A stretch of DNA of 64,000 nucleotides from positions 434,001 through 498,000 of the forward strand of contig NZ_JACIJO010000002.1 in the NCBI RefSeq assembly GCF_014206875.1. The letters are read 5' to 3'. Positions 1-9,190 of this stretch are shown in pieces (within the stretch, counting starts at the first letter, position 1; each line of letters opens with the position of its first letter). Position numbers and translations under genes: made by a program. Below the pieces are notes generated by a model that saw nothing but the letters and a program-made list of their open reading frames with translations, ran no database searches and had not been told where the DNA came from. The stretch is from Algoriphagus iocasae. GTDB lineage: Bacteria > Bacteroidota > Bacteroidia > Cytophagales > Cyclobacteriaceae.

Positions 1-20
1 CGGCCTGAGAGCCGCATTTT
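1..20. terminator. Hairpin after purE, at the window edge
   Basis: CGGC at 1-4 pairs with GCCG at 11-14 and is followed by a T-rich run on the + strand. It lies directly beyond the purE stop codon, so it could end the purK-purE transcript and also one arriving from outside the window. The left arm may extend past the window edge, so its true strength cannot be judged. Confidence 0.5.
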
Positions 21-536
21 TTATTTTTTCAAAATCTCTTTCCAGCCCTTTTCTTCGATTTGAGCTGCTGAAGCTTCTACTTTTTCTTTTAAAGTTGCTT
101 TAAAAGAATCCATTTTAGCAGCTACTTCAGAATCAAATGCTCCGACTATTGAAGCTGCCAAAACCCCTGCGTTTTTGCCTCCATTCAAGGCCACAGTAGC
201 CACTGGAATCCCAGATGGCATCTGGAGAATTGATAATATACTATCCCAGCCATCGATAGAGTTGGAACTTAAAATTGGGACTCCTATTACTGGAAGGCTT
301 GTCAGAGATGCAACCATTCCAGGTAAATGTGCTGCTCCTCCAGCTCCTGCCACGATCACTTTTATGCCTCGCTCTCTGGCAGAACCAGCATAGTCTATCA
401 TTCTTTGCGGAGTTCTATGTGCAGACACTACTGTCAGCTCATATCCTACACCCAGTTCTTCCAAAAATTGAGCTGCTTCAGCCATGATAGGAAGATCAGA
501 CTGACTTCCCATAATTATTCCTACAGATGGTTTCAT
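21..536 (-). CDS. purE: N5-carboxyaminoimidazole ribonucleotide mutase PurE
   Basis: Class I PurE converts N5-CAIR to CAIR in de novo purine synthesis in the cytoplasm, acting after PurK. The 171-residue length is normal. The N-terminal phosphate-binding GSQSD motif is at residues 10-14, SAHRT at about 38-42 and a glycine/alanine-rich GAGGAAHLPG loop near 64-74, all typical of the family. The ATG shares one base with the purK stop (TAATG), so the two genes are probably translationally coupled. Identification is firm. Confidence 0.97.
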   Translation of the reverse strand: MKPSVGIIMGSQSDLPIMAEAAQFLEELGVGYELTVVSAHRTPQRMIDYAGSARERGIKVIVAGAGGAAHLPGMVASLTSLPVIGVPILSSNSIDGWDSILSILQMPSGIPVATVALNGGKNAGVLAASIVGAFDSEVAAKMDSFKATLKEKVEASAAQIEEKGWKEILKK

Positions 537-1672
537 TAGTTGGATTTGATTTTAATAAGATCCTTTATTTTCATGGCTTTCGCCTTCAGCTTTGTTACAT
601 CTTCATCAAGAACAGTCACATGCCCCATTTTTCGAAAAGGCTTTGTCAATTTCTTTCCATATAAATGGATGTAAACACCCTTCTCTGCCAAAGCAGTTTC
701 TTGACCTTCTACGATTGCGGGGCCAGTAAACCCTTCTTCTCCAAGCAAATTGATCATGGCTGCCGGGCATCTTAAATCAGGACTACCCAATGGCCAGTTC
801 ATCACTGAACGCAAATGCTGCTCAAACTGCGAGGTGAAATTTGCCTCAATCGTATGGTGCCCACTATTATGTGGACGCGGCGCAATTTCATTGACTAAAA
901 TCTCACCTTCTTTGGTGACAAACATTTCAACAGCCAGGATCCCAACCATTCCAAGTTTTAAAATGACATCTTTTGCTATTTCTTTGGCCTTTTCTTCAAC
1001 CTCTTCAGAAATATCCGCTGGCGCAAAAAGGAATTCTACCAAGTTTGCTGTCGGGTGAAAAGCGCATTCCACTGCTGGGTATACTGTTAATTCTCCAGCA
1101 GCATTTCTAGCAACTGTCACCGCAATTTCTTTGTCAAAGTCAATCAACTTCTCCAATAACCCAGGAGCATCAAATGCATTATCCAAATCTGCTTCACTTC
1201 TCAATACTTGAACACCTCTTCCATCATACCCTTCTTTTCCTAGTTTATTCACAGCAGGAAGGAAGGATTTATTGTGGATAACTTCTTCTTTATTTTCAGT
1301 CAGAATAAATTCAGCAGTAGGTATTGCATGTTGTTGATAAAATTGCTTCTGCTCTCTTTTATCTTGAATAAGCTTTAGAATATGAGGCTGTGGATAAACT
1401 TGTTTTCCCTCAGACTCCAATTTCATAAGTGCTTCGGTATTAACACTTTCAATTTCGACAGTGATCACATCACAATCTTGTCCAAACGCATAAACCGTAT
1501 CAAAATCCTTTAAAGAACCTACTGTAAATTTCTGACAAAGGTCTTTACAAGGAGCATTGGGATCCGGATCCAAAATGTGGATATCTTGGTTGTAATTGAT
1601 TGCTGATTGGATCAACATTCTTCCTAATTGTCCTCCACCGAGAACACCTAAAATTTGAGATTGACTAGCCAT
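536..1672 (-). CDS. purK: 5-(carboxyamino)imidazole ribonucleotide synthase PurK
   Basis: An ATP-grasp ligase of 378 residues that carboxylates AIR with bicarbonate and ATP to give N5-CAIR, the PurE substrate. The N-terminal nucleotide-fold glycine motif GGGQLGRM is near residues 12-19. The ATP-grasp core carries EKLIDFDKEI and the C-terminal catalytic stretch NEIAPRPHNSGHH typical of PurK. It overlaps purE by one base and follows the MutS-like gene by about 50 bases on the same strand, so the three may be cotranscribed. Confidence 0.97.
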   Translation of the reverse strand: MASQSQILGVLGGGQLGRMLIQSAINYNQDIHILDPDPNAPCKDLCQKFTVGSLKDFDTVYAFGQDCDVITVEIESVNTEALMKLESEGKQVYPQPHILKLIQDKREQKQFYQQHAIPTAEFILTENKEEVIHNKSFLPAVNKLGKEGYDGRGVQVLRSEADLDNAFDAPGLLEKLIDFDKEIAVTVARNAAGELTVYPAVECAFHPTANLVEFLFAPADISEEVEEKAKEIAKDVILKLGMVGILAVEMFVTKEGEILVNEIAPRPHNSGHHTIEANFTSQFEQHLRSVMNWPLGSPDLRCPAAMINLLGEEGFTGPAIVEGQETALAEKGVYIHLYGKKLTKPFRKMGHVTVLDEDVTKLKAKAMKIKDLIKIKSN

Positions 1673-1723
1673 ACGAATTATTGAAGCCCAAAAATACGAG
1701 AATCTAGGCGAAGGAAAAACCCT

Positions 1724-3493
1724 TTATTGATCTTGGAATTTTATGCCCATCAATTCCATGAGTTTATGTGCGTTGAAACTCGGACATGGGCCTTGCTTTA
1801 ATTTATAATCAAAGTTGATGGTATCGTCCAATATCTCCGAATGAAAACTCCGGTTTTCTACTACTTCAATTTTGCCTTCCAATGCTGATAATTCAATGTC
1901 ATGGGTACTCACTATTCCAAAGCCCGGCGTTTTGGCAACTTGTCGGATCAGTGCCTCACTGCCGGCAATCCTGTCTTCAGTGTTGGTTCCTTTGAGAATC
2001 TCATCCAACAGGAAAAAGATCTTTTCTCCATTTTCCAACCGCTCAATCAACGTGTGAATTCTACTCAATTCTGCATAAAATGAACTGACACTTTCTCCAA
2101 GATTATCGGTATTTCTCATACTGGTATACAATTGGAAATTACCCATTGTAAAATTGGCATCATAGGGTTTCAATCCCATATTCACCATTACACAATTGAT
2201 ACCTAGAGTTCTCATGAAGGTTGTTTTGCCGCTCATATTTGCTCCAGTAAGCAGCACAAATCTTTTTAAATCGCCCAATCGAAAATCATTTGAAATAGCC
2301 TTATCCGGATTCAATAATGGATGTGAAATATTTTCGACAAAAAGGTTGGCATCATCTGTCCATGTTACTTGGCTTTGAAAACCAATCTCTTTTTCGAAAG
2401 CGCCTAAGGAGACAAGCAATTCCCAGTCTTCCAACAGTTCGGGAATTTTGGACATTTCTTCACCGTGTTGATTGATCCATAATTGAAGTTTCCTAGCTAA
2501 AAATAGATCTGTCCAGAGTAATAAGTTGAACGGTATGTAAAGAATGTTAATCCTATTATCTATCCACAGTCCTAATCTATCCAACTGATTAAATAACTGT
2601 GAAGCACTGATCTCATTTCTTAGAATATGATGTTGCTTCTCTTTCAATAAAGAGGAATCAAAATTCATTTTCTCCAATTCTCTTAGCCAAGTAGAAAATG
2701 CTTTAAGCTGACTTCGGGATGGCAGTTTATCTGATGCCTCTTTCAAACTTTTGAAAACAAAACCAAGCGGGATAAACCCAATTAAAACCCAAAGCCCAAG
2801 AAGTGCTGATGGAATTAGTCCTAAAGCGACCAAGATTATTACAGTTAGACCTCCTATTGAGCCAACAAAGGCAAGAACAGAGAGGATAGGTGAAATATCC
2901 TTTTTGTTTCCAAGCCAATTCTGCCAATTCAAATTCTTTTTATCTTCTGAATAAAAAGCCTTCCCGCTACTTTCAATTGCTCTTAAAAACCCCGGATTAA
3001 GAGAAAGTTCTTGACTGGCATCCTGAAGCTTTTTTGCCATTTCTTGATCAAATGGAGATTTCATCAAGTTGGAGAGCTTCACTCTCGCACCTTTGGTTAC
3101 GGTATGATTGACCAGCTGGAAAAGTGAATGATCTCCGAAAAGATCCAAATCATTCGCAAAAGGATGGCTTTTATCCTGAAACTCAATGCCGTTTTCAATG
3201 GATTTAAGATTTCGAGCAATTCGTAATTCCTCCTTTGCAAGAATATCTATCAAAGCCTGATAAATGGCCTCCTGATCTTTCAAAAAATTGTACTTCTGGA
3301 TAGAAACCACAAAAAAGCCAATAATGATTAGGAAAGGAATAGCCCAAACCAAAGTCTGGGAGATGCTCAGAATTCCTGTTATTCCAATTCCTACAAATAG
3401 CAAAAGCCTCAAAAATGACAGGCTTCCTGATTTTTTCTTTATTTCTGCAATCTTTCCGGATAAATCCTCCGTACCAAAATCAAATTCCTTCAT
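1724..3493 (-). CDS. Membrane-anchored MutS-family ATPase
   Basis: A 589-residue protein whose C-terminal third is a MutS-type ABC ATPase: Walker A GANMSGKTT near residue 415 and Walker B FFLLDE near 494, followed by the STHDIEL region. It lacks the mismatch-recognition and connector domains of MutS. The N-terminal half instead shows hydrophobic pairs at about residues 25-65 and 205-260 that look like membrane helices. Such MutS-related proteins occur in Bacteroidota without a known role, so a function in mismatch repair should not be assumed. I chose the ATG at 3493 rather than a TTG two codons upstream. A TAnnTTTG-like box (TATCTTTG, 3497-3504) lies just ahead of it, which would leave almost no leader. 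Confidence 0.85.
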   Translation of the reverse strand: MKEFDFGTEDLSGKIAEIKKKSGSLSFLRLLLFVGIGITGILSISQTLVWAIPFLIIIGFFVVSIQKYNFLKDQEAIYQALIDILAKEELRIARNLKSIENGIEFQDKSHPFANDLDLFGDHSLFQLVNHTVTKGARVKLSNLMKSPFDQEMAKKLQDASQELSLNPGFLRAIESSGKAFYSEDKKNLNWQNWLGNKKDISPILSVLAFVGSIGGLTVIILVALGLIPSALLGLWVLIGFIPLGFVFKSLKEASDKLPSRSQLKAFSTWLRELEKMNFDSSLLKEKQHHILRNEISASQLFNQLDRLGLWIDNRINILYIPFNLLLWTDLFLARKLQLWINQHGEEMSKIPELLEDWELLVSLGAFEKEIGFQSQVTWTDDANLFVENISHPLLNPDKAISNDFRLGDLKRFVLLTGANMSGKTTFMRTLGINCVMVNMGLKPYDANFTMGNFQLYTSMRNTDNLGESVSSFYAELSRIHTLIERLENGEKIFFLLDEILKGTNTEDRIAGSEALIRQVAKTPGFGIVSTHDIELSALEGKIEVVENRSFHSEILDDTINFDYKLKQGPCPSFNAHKLMELMGIKFQDQ

Positions 3494-3613
3494 GCCCAAA
3501 GATAGTCAACCCTACCGTTTTTAAATGAACCATTAGAAACAGGATTTTTCAACTTCAGATTCATTCTCCCGTACTAAATACTAGTTAAAGCGAATGTATT
3601 ATTTCAAGAACTG

Positions 3614-3808
3614 ATGAAGAAATCAAAAAAAACAAGTCCCAAAAAAGAACCAGAAAATGAAGCTTATTCTGAGGAATGGGAAATTGGTATTGGTATGGGC
3701 ATTCTTCCAGAAGATATTCCTTTTACCCAAAACATAGGCTGTGTAGGTGGAAAGACAAAATCCTCCAAAGTCAAAAATGATGATCCTACTAAGGAAAAAG
3801 ACAAGTAA
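3614..3808 (+). CDS. Small lysine-rich hypothetical protein
   Basis: A 64-residue protein with charged, lysine-rich ends and a compact uncharged core, IGMGILPEDIPFTQNIGC at about residues 26-43. It has no signal peptide or membrane helix. I do not recognise a named family, but the defined core between low-complexity tails suggests a real small protein. It stands alone between the divergent MutS-like gene and the lipoprotein gene. An antisense frame of similar length here looks like a shadow. Confidence 0.55.
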   Translation: MKKSKKTSPKKEPENEAYSEEWEIGIGMGILPEDIPFTQNIGCVGGKTKSSKVKNDDPTKEKDK

Positions 3809-3934
3809 TTTCATTTAAGGTCGGATTTCATTACTTTTATCAAAATAATTCAATTTGCATTTCTGAATAAACCAGACGTGATTTTTATAGTCTAAGAAAT
3901 GAATTCATTTTTCATCCCAAACCTCAAACTTTCT

Positions 3935-4765
3935 ATGTATCGCTTTGTAAAATTTCCACCATTCCTATTGATTGCATTATCTGCTTTTATAGGATTTTCT
4001 TGTTCGTCAGGTGATGACGATGAACCAGTCGTAGCAGACACTACCATCGCTACTGAATTCTCTGAAGTCAATCAAAAATTTGAAGACCTAGATAATTTAA
4101 CTCTTGCAGTTTTGGAGGAATCTGGACTTGGGGCAAGAAAAACTGAAACCAACAGTCCTGATTTTTGTGCATCCACAGAATTTGTAATGGATGAAGCCAA
4201 TAAAACCATTGTGATTGATTTTGGAGATGGTTGTGTCAGCCCAAATGGCGTTTCCAGAAAAGGGAAAATCATGATCAAATACTCAGGAAACCTACTCATT
4301 CCAAGTGCCAATATTGTCACAACTTTTGATGGATATGAGGTAAATGGTTACAAAGTAGAGGGAACCAGAACCTTAACCAATATCGGTTTAGATTTAGTTT
4401 CTAGCACAGTGACCATCGCAGTTAAAATCGAAAATGGAAAGATTACTTGGCCTGACGGAGGTTTTGTAACGATCAATTCCAATGAAGTCAGAGAAGTAAA
4501 GTTGGGTAGTTCGGGTTATGAAGCTACTATTACCGGTACTGCCAGTGGAAATAGCAAAGAAGGAAGCGGTTATACTGCTGAGATTACTGAAGCATTGAAA
4601 TTATCACAAAGCTGCATCGAATCAGGAGTTTATAATCCAACCAGCGGTTTGATTGAATTTACCTATAAAAGTGTCAAAATGACTTTGGATTACGGAACAG
4701 GAACTTGCGACAAATCTGCTACAATTTCCTATCCAGGTGGAGTTAAAGAAATCACCTTTGATTAA
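3935..4765 (+). CDS. Hypothetical lipoprotein
   Basis: A secreted lipoprotein of 276 residues from the chosen ATG. The signal peptide MYRFVKFPPFLLIALSAFIG ends in a lipobox, and the lipidated Cys is followed by SSGDDDE, whose acidic residues are compatible with export to the outer membrane or surface. An in-frame ATG at 3899 would add 12 residues, but the later start gives a standard signal peptide. The mature part is beta-rich and Gly/Ser/Thr-rich with five further cysteines. No family is recognised. A strong terminator follows. Confidence 0.8.
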   Translation: MYRFVKFPPFLLIALSAFIGFSCSSGDDDEPVVADTTIATEFSEVNQKFEDLDNLTLAVLEESGLGARKTETNSPDFCASTEFVMDEANKTIVIDFGDGCVSPNGVSRKGKIMIKYSGNLLIPSANIVTTFDGYEVNGYKVEGTRTLTNIGLDLVSSTVTIAVKIENGKITWPDGGFVTINSNEVREVKLGSSGYEATITGTASGNSKEGSGYTAEITEALKLSQSCIESGVYNPTSGLIEFTYKSVKMTLDYGTGTCDKSATISYPGGVKEITFD

Positions 4766-4783
4766 GGCTTGAAACATTCTTTT

Positions 4784-4816
4784 AAAAACGGCTATCTTTA
4801 ACGGTAGCCGTTTTTT
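4784..4816 (+). terminator. Rho-independent terminator
   Basis: CGGCTATC (4789-4796) pairs with GGTAGCCG (4803-4810) across a six-base loop, flanked by an A-run and a six-T tract. It ends the lipoprotein transcript. The T-tract stops only four bases before the nitroreductase ATG at 4821. Confidence 0.85.
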
Positions 4817-4820
4817 ATTT

Positions 4821-5498
4821 ATGGATAAAAAGAAAATAGACGGATTTGATCATGTCCGTTACCACAAAACCCAAGTAAGTCCTGATCAACTCGTCAAAAA
4901 TTCTCAGGAATTTTTCCAAATGATGGATCAAAGAAGAACTGTCAGGGAGTTTGACCCTAGGCCTTTTCCAGAAGAGATAATGGAAAACATTATCAAAACA
5001 GCAAGCACAGCACCTTCTGGAGCACATAAACAACCATGGACTTTTTGTTTGATTTCCAACCCAGAAATCAAAAGAAAAATCAGGGAGGCCGCAGAAGAAG
5101 AAGAGAAAATCAGTTATTCAGGAAGGATGAGTGATACCTGGAAGGAGGACCTGAAACCATTAGGAACAAATTGGGAGAAACCATTTTTAGAAGAGGCTCC
5201 CTATCTTATCGTCGTCTTCAAGCAGTCCTACGGAATGGATCAAGGAGAAAAAGTACAACATTATTATGTCAGCGAATCCGTTGGAATAGCCTGTGGCTTT
5301 CTCATTGCAGCAATTCATCAAGCAGGTCTTGTTGCTGTGACTCACACACCAAGTCCGATGAACTTTTTAAGCCAGATCTTAGAAAGACCCTCAAATGAAA
5401 AACCCTACTTGCTTGTTCCAGTTGGGTATCCTAAGCATGAAACTTATGTTCCAGACATAGAGCGGAAAAAATTAAATGAAGTTTTGATCAGGTATTAA
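4821..5498 (+). CDS. Nitroreductase family protein
   Basis: A 225-residue FMN-dependent nitroreductase-fold enzyme. The core starts at MDQRRTVREF (about residues 35-44), continues with the STAPSGAHKQPW FMN-binding region (about 62-73), and ends with a region ERPSNEKPYLLVPVGYP typical of the family. The N-terminal extension before RRTVR resembles iodotyrosine-deiodinase-like members, which supports the start. The substrate cannot be told from sequence. Its start lies immediately after the terminator of the preceding gene, so it may be expressed by read-through or from a promoter inside the upstream gene. Confidence 0.88.
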   Translation: MDKKKIDGFDHVRYHKTQVSPDQLVKNSQEFFQMMDQRRTVREFDPRPFPEEIMENIIKTASTAPSGAHKQPWTFCLISNPEIKRKIREAAEEEEKISYSGRMSDTWKEDLKPLGTNWEKPFLEEAPYLIVVFKQSYGMDQGEKVQHYYVSESVGIACGFLIAAIHQAGLVAVTHTPSPMNFLSQILERPSNEKPYLLVPVGYPKHETYVPDIERKKLNEVLIRY

Positions 5499-5500
5499 AA

Positions 5501-5524
5501 AAGGCGATCCAATTGGATCGCCTT
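5501..5524. terminator. Bidirectional terminator
   Basis: A perfect ten-base stem, AAGGCGATCC (5501-5510) with GGATCGCCTT (5515-5524), and an AATT loop sits between the convergent nitroreductase and MscS genes. The A-run before it favours use on the minus strand too. Confidence 0.85.
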
Positions 5525-5531
5525 ATTGACT

Positions 5532-6392
5532 TTATTTCGATTCAGCCTCAGCTTCTGCTTTCATATTATGAACAACGCGCTGTGGGAAAGGAATCTCTAT
5601 TCCATGTTTTTCAAATTCAGTATTGATAGCTTCCATTCCTGCGAAATACATAGGCCACATATCCGCAGACTTTGCCCATACACGCACCACCATATCCAAT
5701 GAGCTATCTCCAAAATTGTTCAATGCAACAAAAGGAGCGGGATCTTTCAAGGCTCTAGGGTCATTTTCGAAGATGTTTAAGATTATTTCTTTGGCTTGTT
5801 TGATGTTGGTTCCGTAAGCTACACCCACATTGAGTTCCGCTCTTCTGGTCTCCTGCGTACTCATATTGACAATATCATTATTTGCCAAAGTCCCATTCGG
5901 AATAATTACTTCTTTATTATCAAAGGTCATCAAATGGGTATATAGAATCTGTACTCTAGCTACCGTCCCCGTATGCCCTTGAGCCACTATGACGTGTCCT
6001 ACACGGAAAGGCTTGAAAGCCAGTATTAATATACCTCCTGCGAAATTGGAAAGTGAGCCTTGCAAAGCCAGACCAATAGCCAAACCAGCAGCACCAAAAA
6101 TCGCTAAAAATGAAGTCGCATCGATACCCAACGTGACTGCAACGGCAATGAATAATGCGGAAAACAGCATTACTTTGGCGAAGCCTAAAAGGAAATCATT
6201 CAATGAAGGAGTATCTTCTCTTTTTTCTAATGTCTTCTTGATAAAATTGAGAAGCTTTTTAACAATAAAGCGGCCTATAAAATAGACAAAAGCGGCTGCA
6301 ATAATTCTTAGAGCTACCTCTACTGCCAAACTAATCCCATCAGCATAGAGTCCGTCGATGGTTTCCTGAGAAATTCCTAATTGTTCAATCAT
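5532..6392 (-). CDS. Small-conductance mechanosensitive channel (MscS family)
   Basis: A 286-residue inner-membrane MscS-type channel that would release solutes on hypo-osmotic shock. There are three N-terminal hydrophobic segments. The third is the Gly/Ala-rich pore helix GAAGLAIGLALQGSLSNFAG near residues 107-126, followed by the beta domain with PFRVGHVI and the cytoplasmic alpha-beta domain. Length matches short MscS proteins. It begins 28 bases after the methyltransferase gene of the polyketide locus on the same strand, so it may be cotranscribed with it. A functional link is not shown. Confidence 0.93.
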   Translation of the reverse strand: MIEQLGISQETIDGLYADGISLAVEVALRIIAAAFVYFIGRFIVKKLLNFIKKTLEKREDTPSLNDFLLGFAKVMLFSALFIAVAVTLGIDATSFLAIFGAAGLAIGLALQGSLSNFAGGILILAFKPFRVGHVIVAQGHTGTVARVQILYTHLMTFDNKEVIIPNGTLANNDIVNMSTQETRRAELNVGVAYGTNIKQAKEIILNIFENDPRALKDPAPFVALNNFGDSSLDMVVRVWAKSADMWPMYFAGMEAINTEFEKHGIEIPFPQRVVHNMKAEAEAESK

Positions 6393-6420
6393 ATCAAATA
6401 TTGGTTGGTTTGATTTGTTA

Positions 6421-7125
6421 CTAAAATATAATGTTCACTTGCCACCGGAATGCCCAATGCCAACTGATGCTAAAATTTTTGATCCCAGCCTGGACCAAAA
6501 TTCTCTCCCAATCTTTTCTGGAAAAACTTCTTAAAACTGATAATGAAGCGTCATTCCGTACCATTGCAGATTTGCTAAAAACTCGCGTTAGGATTTTGAT
6601 ACTATAAAAAGCAAACCAATGTCTATGTAGATCATTGATTACAATTCCCAATCGAGACTTCGATCGAAGGGACGTCAAAAGTCCTACTAATTCGCTATCC
6701 GTAAAATGATGTGTAAAGAGCGTGCAAGTAGAAATATCTACTTTATCGTCAGAAAAATCTGGATTAAAGACATTCTGAACTTTCCAGGAGACTTTGGGCA
6801 GGTCAGTTAATCTAACTCGAGCCAGGTCAATAATGTTCCTGTTTGCATCGATTCCTGTAAAATTAACAGGTTTTTTCTGATTTTTGGCCCATTCAGCCAT
6901 TACTCTGATCATATCTCCACCCCCACATCCGATATCAGCTACGGAATAAGAATCCTGTGGATAAACTTTAAAAATCTTGTTTAAACCGGAGGTCGTGACA
7001 TAATTTCCGCCCAGCCATTTGTTGATTGTTTTGAGCTCCTTGAGTGTTTGCAAAAGTTCCTCACCAGAGCAGTTCAAGTCATCCATCAACTCTTTCTCTG
7101 TACTTCGCTGCGAGAACTTACCCAT
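6421..7125 (-). CDS. SAM-dependent methyltransferase of the type III PKS locus
   Basis: A 234-residue class I methyltransferase with motif I VADIGCGGG at residues 62-70 and an acidic ribose-binding region (GIDAN) after the next strand. Its ATG shares one base with the stop of the type III polyketide synthase gene (TAATG), a strong sign of coupled expression. By analogy with Streptomyces srs-type loci, where a methyltransferase follows the synthase, it probably methylates a phenolic polyketide on O or C. The exact acceptor is inferred. Confidence 0.85.
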   Translation of the reverse strand: MGKFSQRSTEKELMDDLNCSGEELLQTLKELKTINKWLGGNYVTTSGLNKIFKVYPQDSYSVADIGCGGGDMIRVMAEWAKNQKKPVNFTGIDANRNIIDLARVRLTDLPKVSWKVQNVFNPDFSDDKVDISTCTLFTHHFTDSELVGLLTSLRSKSRLGIVINDLHRHWFAFYSIKILTRVFSKSAMVRNDASLSVLRSFSRKDWERILVQAGIKNFSISWHWAFRWQVNIIF

Positions 7126-8201
7126 TACTTTTCCAGATGAAGCGTTTCCAAAGTCAATCCAGGACCAAAGCCCAGAGACAAAATATCTCCATTCACCAAT
7201 GGATCATGAAGCATTTTCTCAAGGACAAATAAAATAGTGGCCGAAGACATGTTCCCAAAATTCTTCAATACTTCCAGAGCATGAAAATTCACTTTTGGGG
7301 ACAATCCAAACGCTTCTTGTACTTTAGAAAGTATTTGCTTTCCGCCTGGATGAATTGCAAAGTTTTGAATCTGCGACACTTTAAACCTCTTCTCAAAAAG
7401 CTCTCTCAATTGTTGAATCCCTCCATCTAGCAAGCTCGGAATGTATTTGCTCAGCTTCATTTCAAAGCCGAAATCACCGATTCCCCAAGCCATATCTTTC
7501 TCTCCCTCCCTTATCACCTGACTCATATAGGATTTGATTTTAAGACCTTTATTGGAGTTCTCTAATAAAGCTGCTGCAGCACCATCGCCAAAAAGTGAAT
7601 TAGCAAGTATATTATCCTCCACGTATTCTTTCTGAAAATGGAGTGTACATAATTCCACCGAAACCATCAAAACCTTTGCCTGGGGTTCCGCTTTCAAAAT
7701 TTTATCCGCCAATTTAATCCCTGTAAAAGCCGCATAACAGCCCATAAAATGGATGCAATAACGCTCTACGGTATCTGGCAATCCCAATAAACTCATCAAT
7801 TCCAACTCAACCCCTGGTGCGACCATTCCAGTACAGGAAACCAAAATCAAATGCGTGATTTCCCCTGCATTCGTAGTGGCTTGATCTAGGCATTTTTTTG
7901 AGGCTTCAAAAGCGAGTTTAGGAGCTGCCTTCGTAAAAACCTCCATTCGGGATTTTGTCCTTGGGAAAGGCTTTAGTTCTTGATTGGCAGGAAAAAAAGT
8001 AAAATCAGAAGGATTCTCTTTCTCAAAATCCAATAGCACGCTGTGTCTCGTCTCGATCCCAGATTTCCTGTAAAGAAACCGAAGCTTTCTAGCCTCCACT
8101 TCATCAAGTTGATGGGCAAATTTCATAAAGCTTGCGATGGAAGCTTGCTTGATTGGCAAACCCGGATTAGCAAGACCAATGCTCACGATGCTAGAATTCA
8201 T
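7125..8201 (-). CDS. Type III polyketide synthase
   Basis: A chalcone/stilbene synthase-superfamily enzyme of 358 residues that extends an acyl-CoA starter with malonyl-CoA and cyclises the product. The catalytic triad is visible: Cys123 in VSCTGMVAPG, His284 in AIHPGGK and Asn317 in FGNMSSAT. The GFGPG loop is at 344-348. Length is normal. It heads an operon with the methyltransferase (TAATG overlap) and perhaps MscS. The divergent UbiA gene starts 92 bases away. The product could be an alkylresorcinol, phloroglucinol or pyrone, which sequence alone does not settle. Confidence 0.95.
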   Translation of the reverse strand: MNSSIVSIGLANPGLPIKQASIASFMKFAHQLDEVEARKLRFLYRKSGIETRHSVLLDFEKENPSDFTFFPANQELKPFPRTKSRMEVFTKAAPKLAFEASKKCLDQATTNAGEITHLILVSCTGMVAPGVELELMSLLGLPDTVERYCIHFMGCYAAFTGIKLADKILKAEPQAKVLMVSVELCTLHFQKEYVEDNILANSLFGDGAAAALLENSNKGLKIKSYMSQVIREGEKDMAWGIGDFGFEMKLSKYIPSLLDGGIQQLRELFEKRFKVSQIQNFAIHPGGKQILSKVQEAFGLSPKVNFHALEVLKNFGNMSSATILFVLEKMLHDPLVNGDILSLGFGPGLTLETLHLEK

Positions 8202-8293
8202 AAGATCAAGTTACAGGATAATTTCTAAATTGGATGCTAGCTTTAATAACCTTACCATTAAGATAAAGTTATTAGAAACAAACTACCTACGAA

Positions 8294-9190
8294 ATGATCA
8301 CTGCTTCCAGTTTAAGGCATCTTCGAATTCCATTTTCATTGTTTTTGATGCCGGTCTTCTTTTTTGCATTGGCATTGACACCTAACCACAACGAATCCAG
8401 GATTTTATGGGTCTTTCTAGCACTACATTTGTTTTTATATCCTTCCAGCAACAGTTACAATAGCTTCTATGATCGGGATGAGGAAAGCATTGGAGGATTA
8501 AAAACTCCTCCCAAAGTCACTCCAGATCTATTTTGGCTATCCATGGTGTTTCTAGGAATTGCAATTGGCCTAGGGTTACAGATAAATTGGGAGTTTGCAA
8601 GTATGATTTTGGTATACGCCCTTGTGAGCATGGCCTACAGCCACCCCAAAATCAGGATAAAAAAATACCCTTGGGGAAGTTGGTTCATCGCAGGTTTTTT
8701 TCAGGGATATTTCACTTTTGCGATGGCTTATGCAGGTCTAAGTAATCTGGACTGGTCGACCTTTGTAAAACCACATGTATTAATTCCAGGAATGTTGACA
8801 AGTTTGATGCTTTGGGGTTCCTATCCTCTCACACAAGTGTATCAGCACGGGGAAGATTCCAGACGTGGAGATCAAACTTTAAGTCTAAAACTAGGAATCA
8901 AAGGCACGTTCCTCTTTGCAAATGCATGTTTTTTGATCACGGGAATTGCTTTCGTTTGGTATTTTATTTCCCGAAACCAAGAACCAATAATCTGGGTCTA
9001 CTTGGGTGCCATGGCCCCGATCATTTTGTATTTTCTGATCTGGTTTAGCTTTATTCGGACAAATCCTAAAAAATATGCTTCTTACAGTTGGGCAATGGGA
9101 ATGAATACTATTTCAGCGCTTTTCTTGAATGCTTTTTTCATTTATTACTTTTTCGAAAACACTCAAATCCTTCAAGTATTTGGGTATTAG
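8294..9190 (+). CDS. UbiA-family prenyltransferase
   Basis: A polytopic membrane protein of 298 residues with about eight hydrophobic helices. It carries the two aspartate-rich motifs of UbiA enzymes: NSFYDRDE (56-63) and YQHGEDSRRGD (183-193). These bind a prenyl diphosphate through magnesium, and the enzyme transfers the prenyl chain to an aromatic or other acceptor in the membrane. It is divergent from the type III synthase and overlaps the convergent FAD gene by four bases. Prenylation of the synthase product is an inference from context. Quinone or chlorophyll-type substrates are alternatives. Confidence 0.9.
   Translation: MITASSLRHLRIPFSLFLMPVFFFALALTPNHNESRILWVFLALHLFLYPSSNSYNSFYDRDEESIGGLKTPPKVTPDLFWLSMVFLGIAIGLGLQINWEFASMILVYALVSMAYSHPKIRIKKYPWGSWFIAGFFQGYFTFAMAYAGLSNLDWSTFVKPHVLIPGMLTSLMLWGSYPLTQVYQHGEDSRRGDQTLSLKLGIKGTFLFANACFLITGIAFVWYFISRNQEPIIWVYLGAMAPIILYFLIWFSFIRTNPKKYASYSWAMGMNTISALFLNAFFIYYFFENTQILQVFGY

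Noticed and set aside
5989..6285. Open frame opposite the MscS gene
   Set aside because: It overlaps a clearly coding channel gene on the other strand and has no supporting feature.
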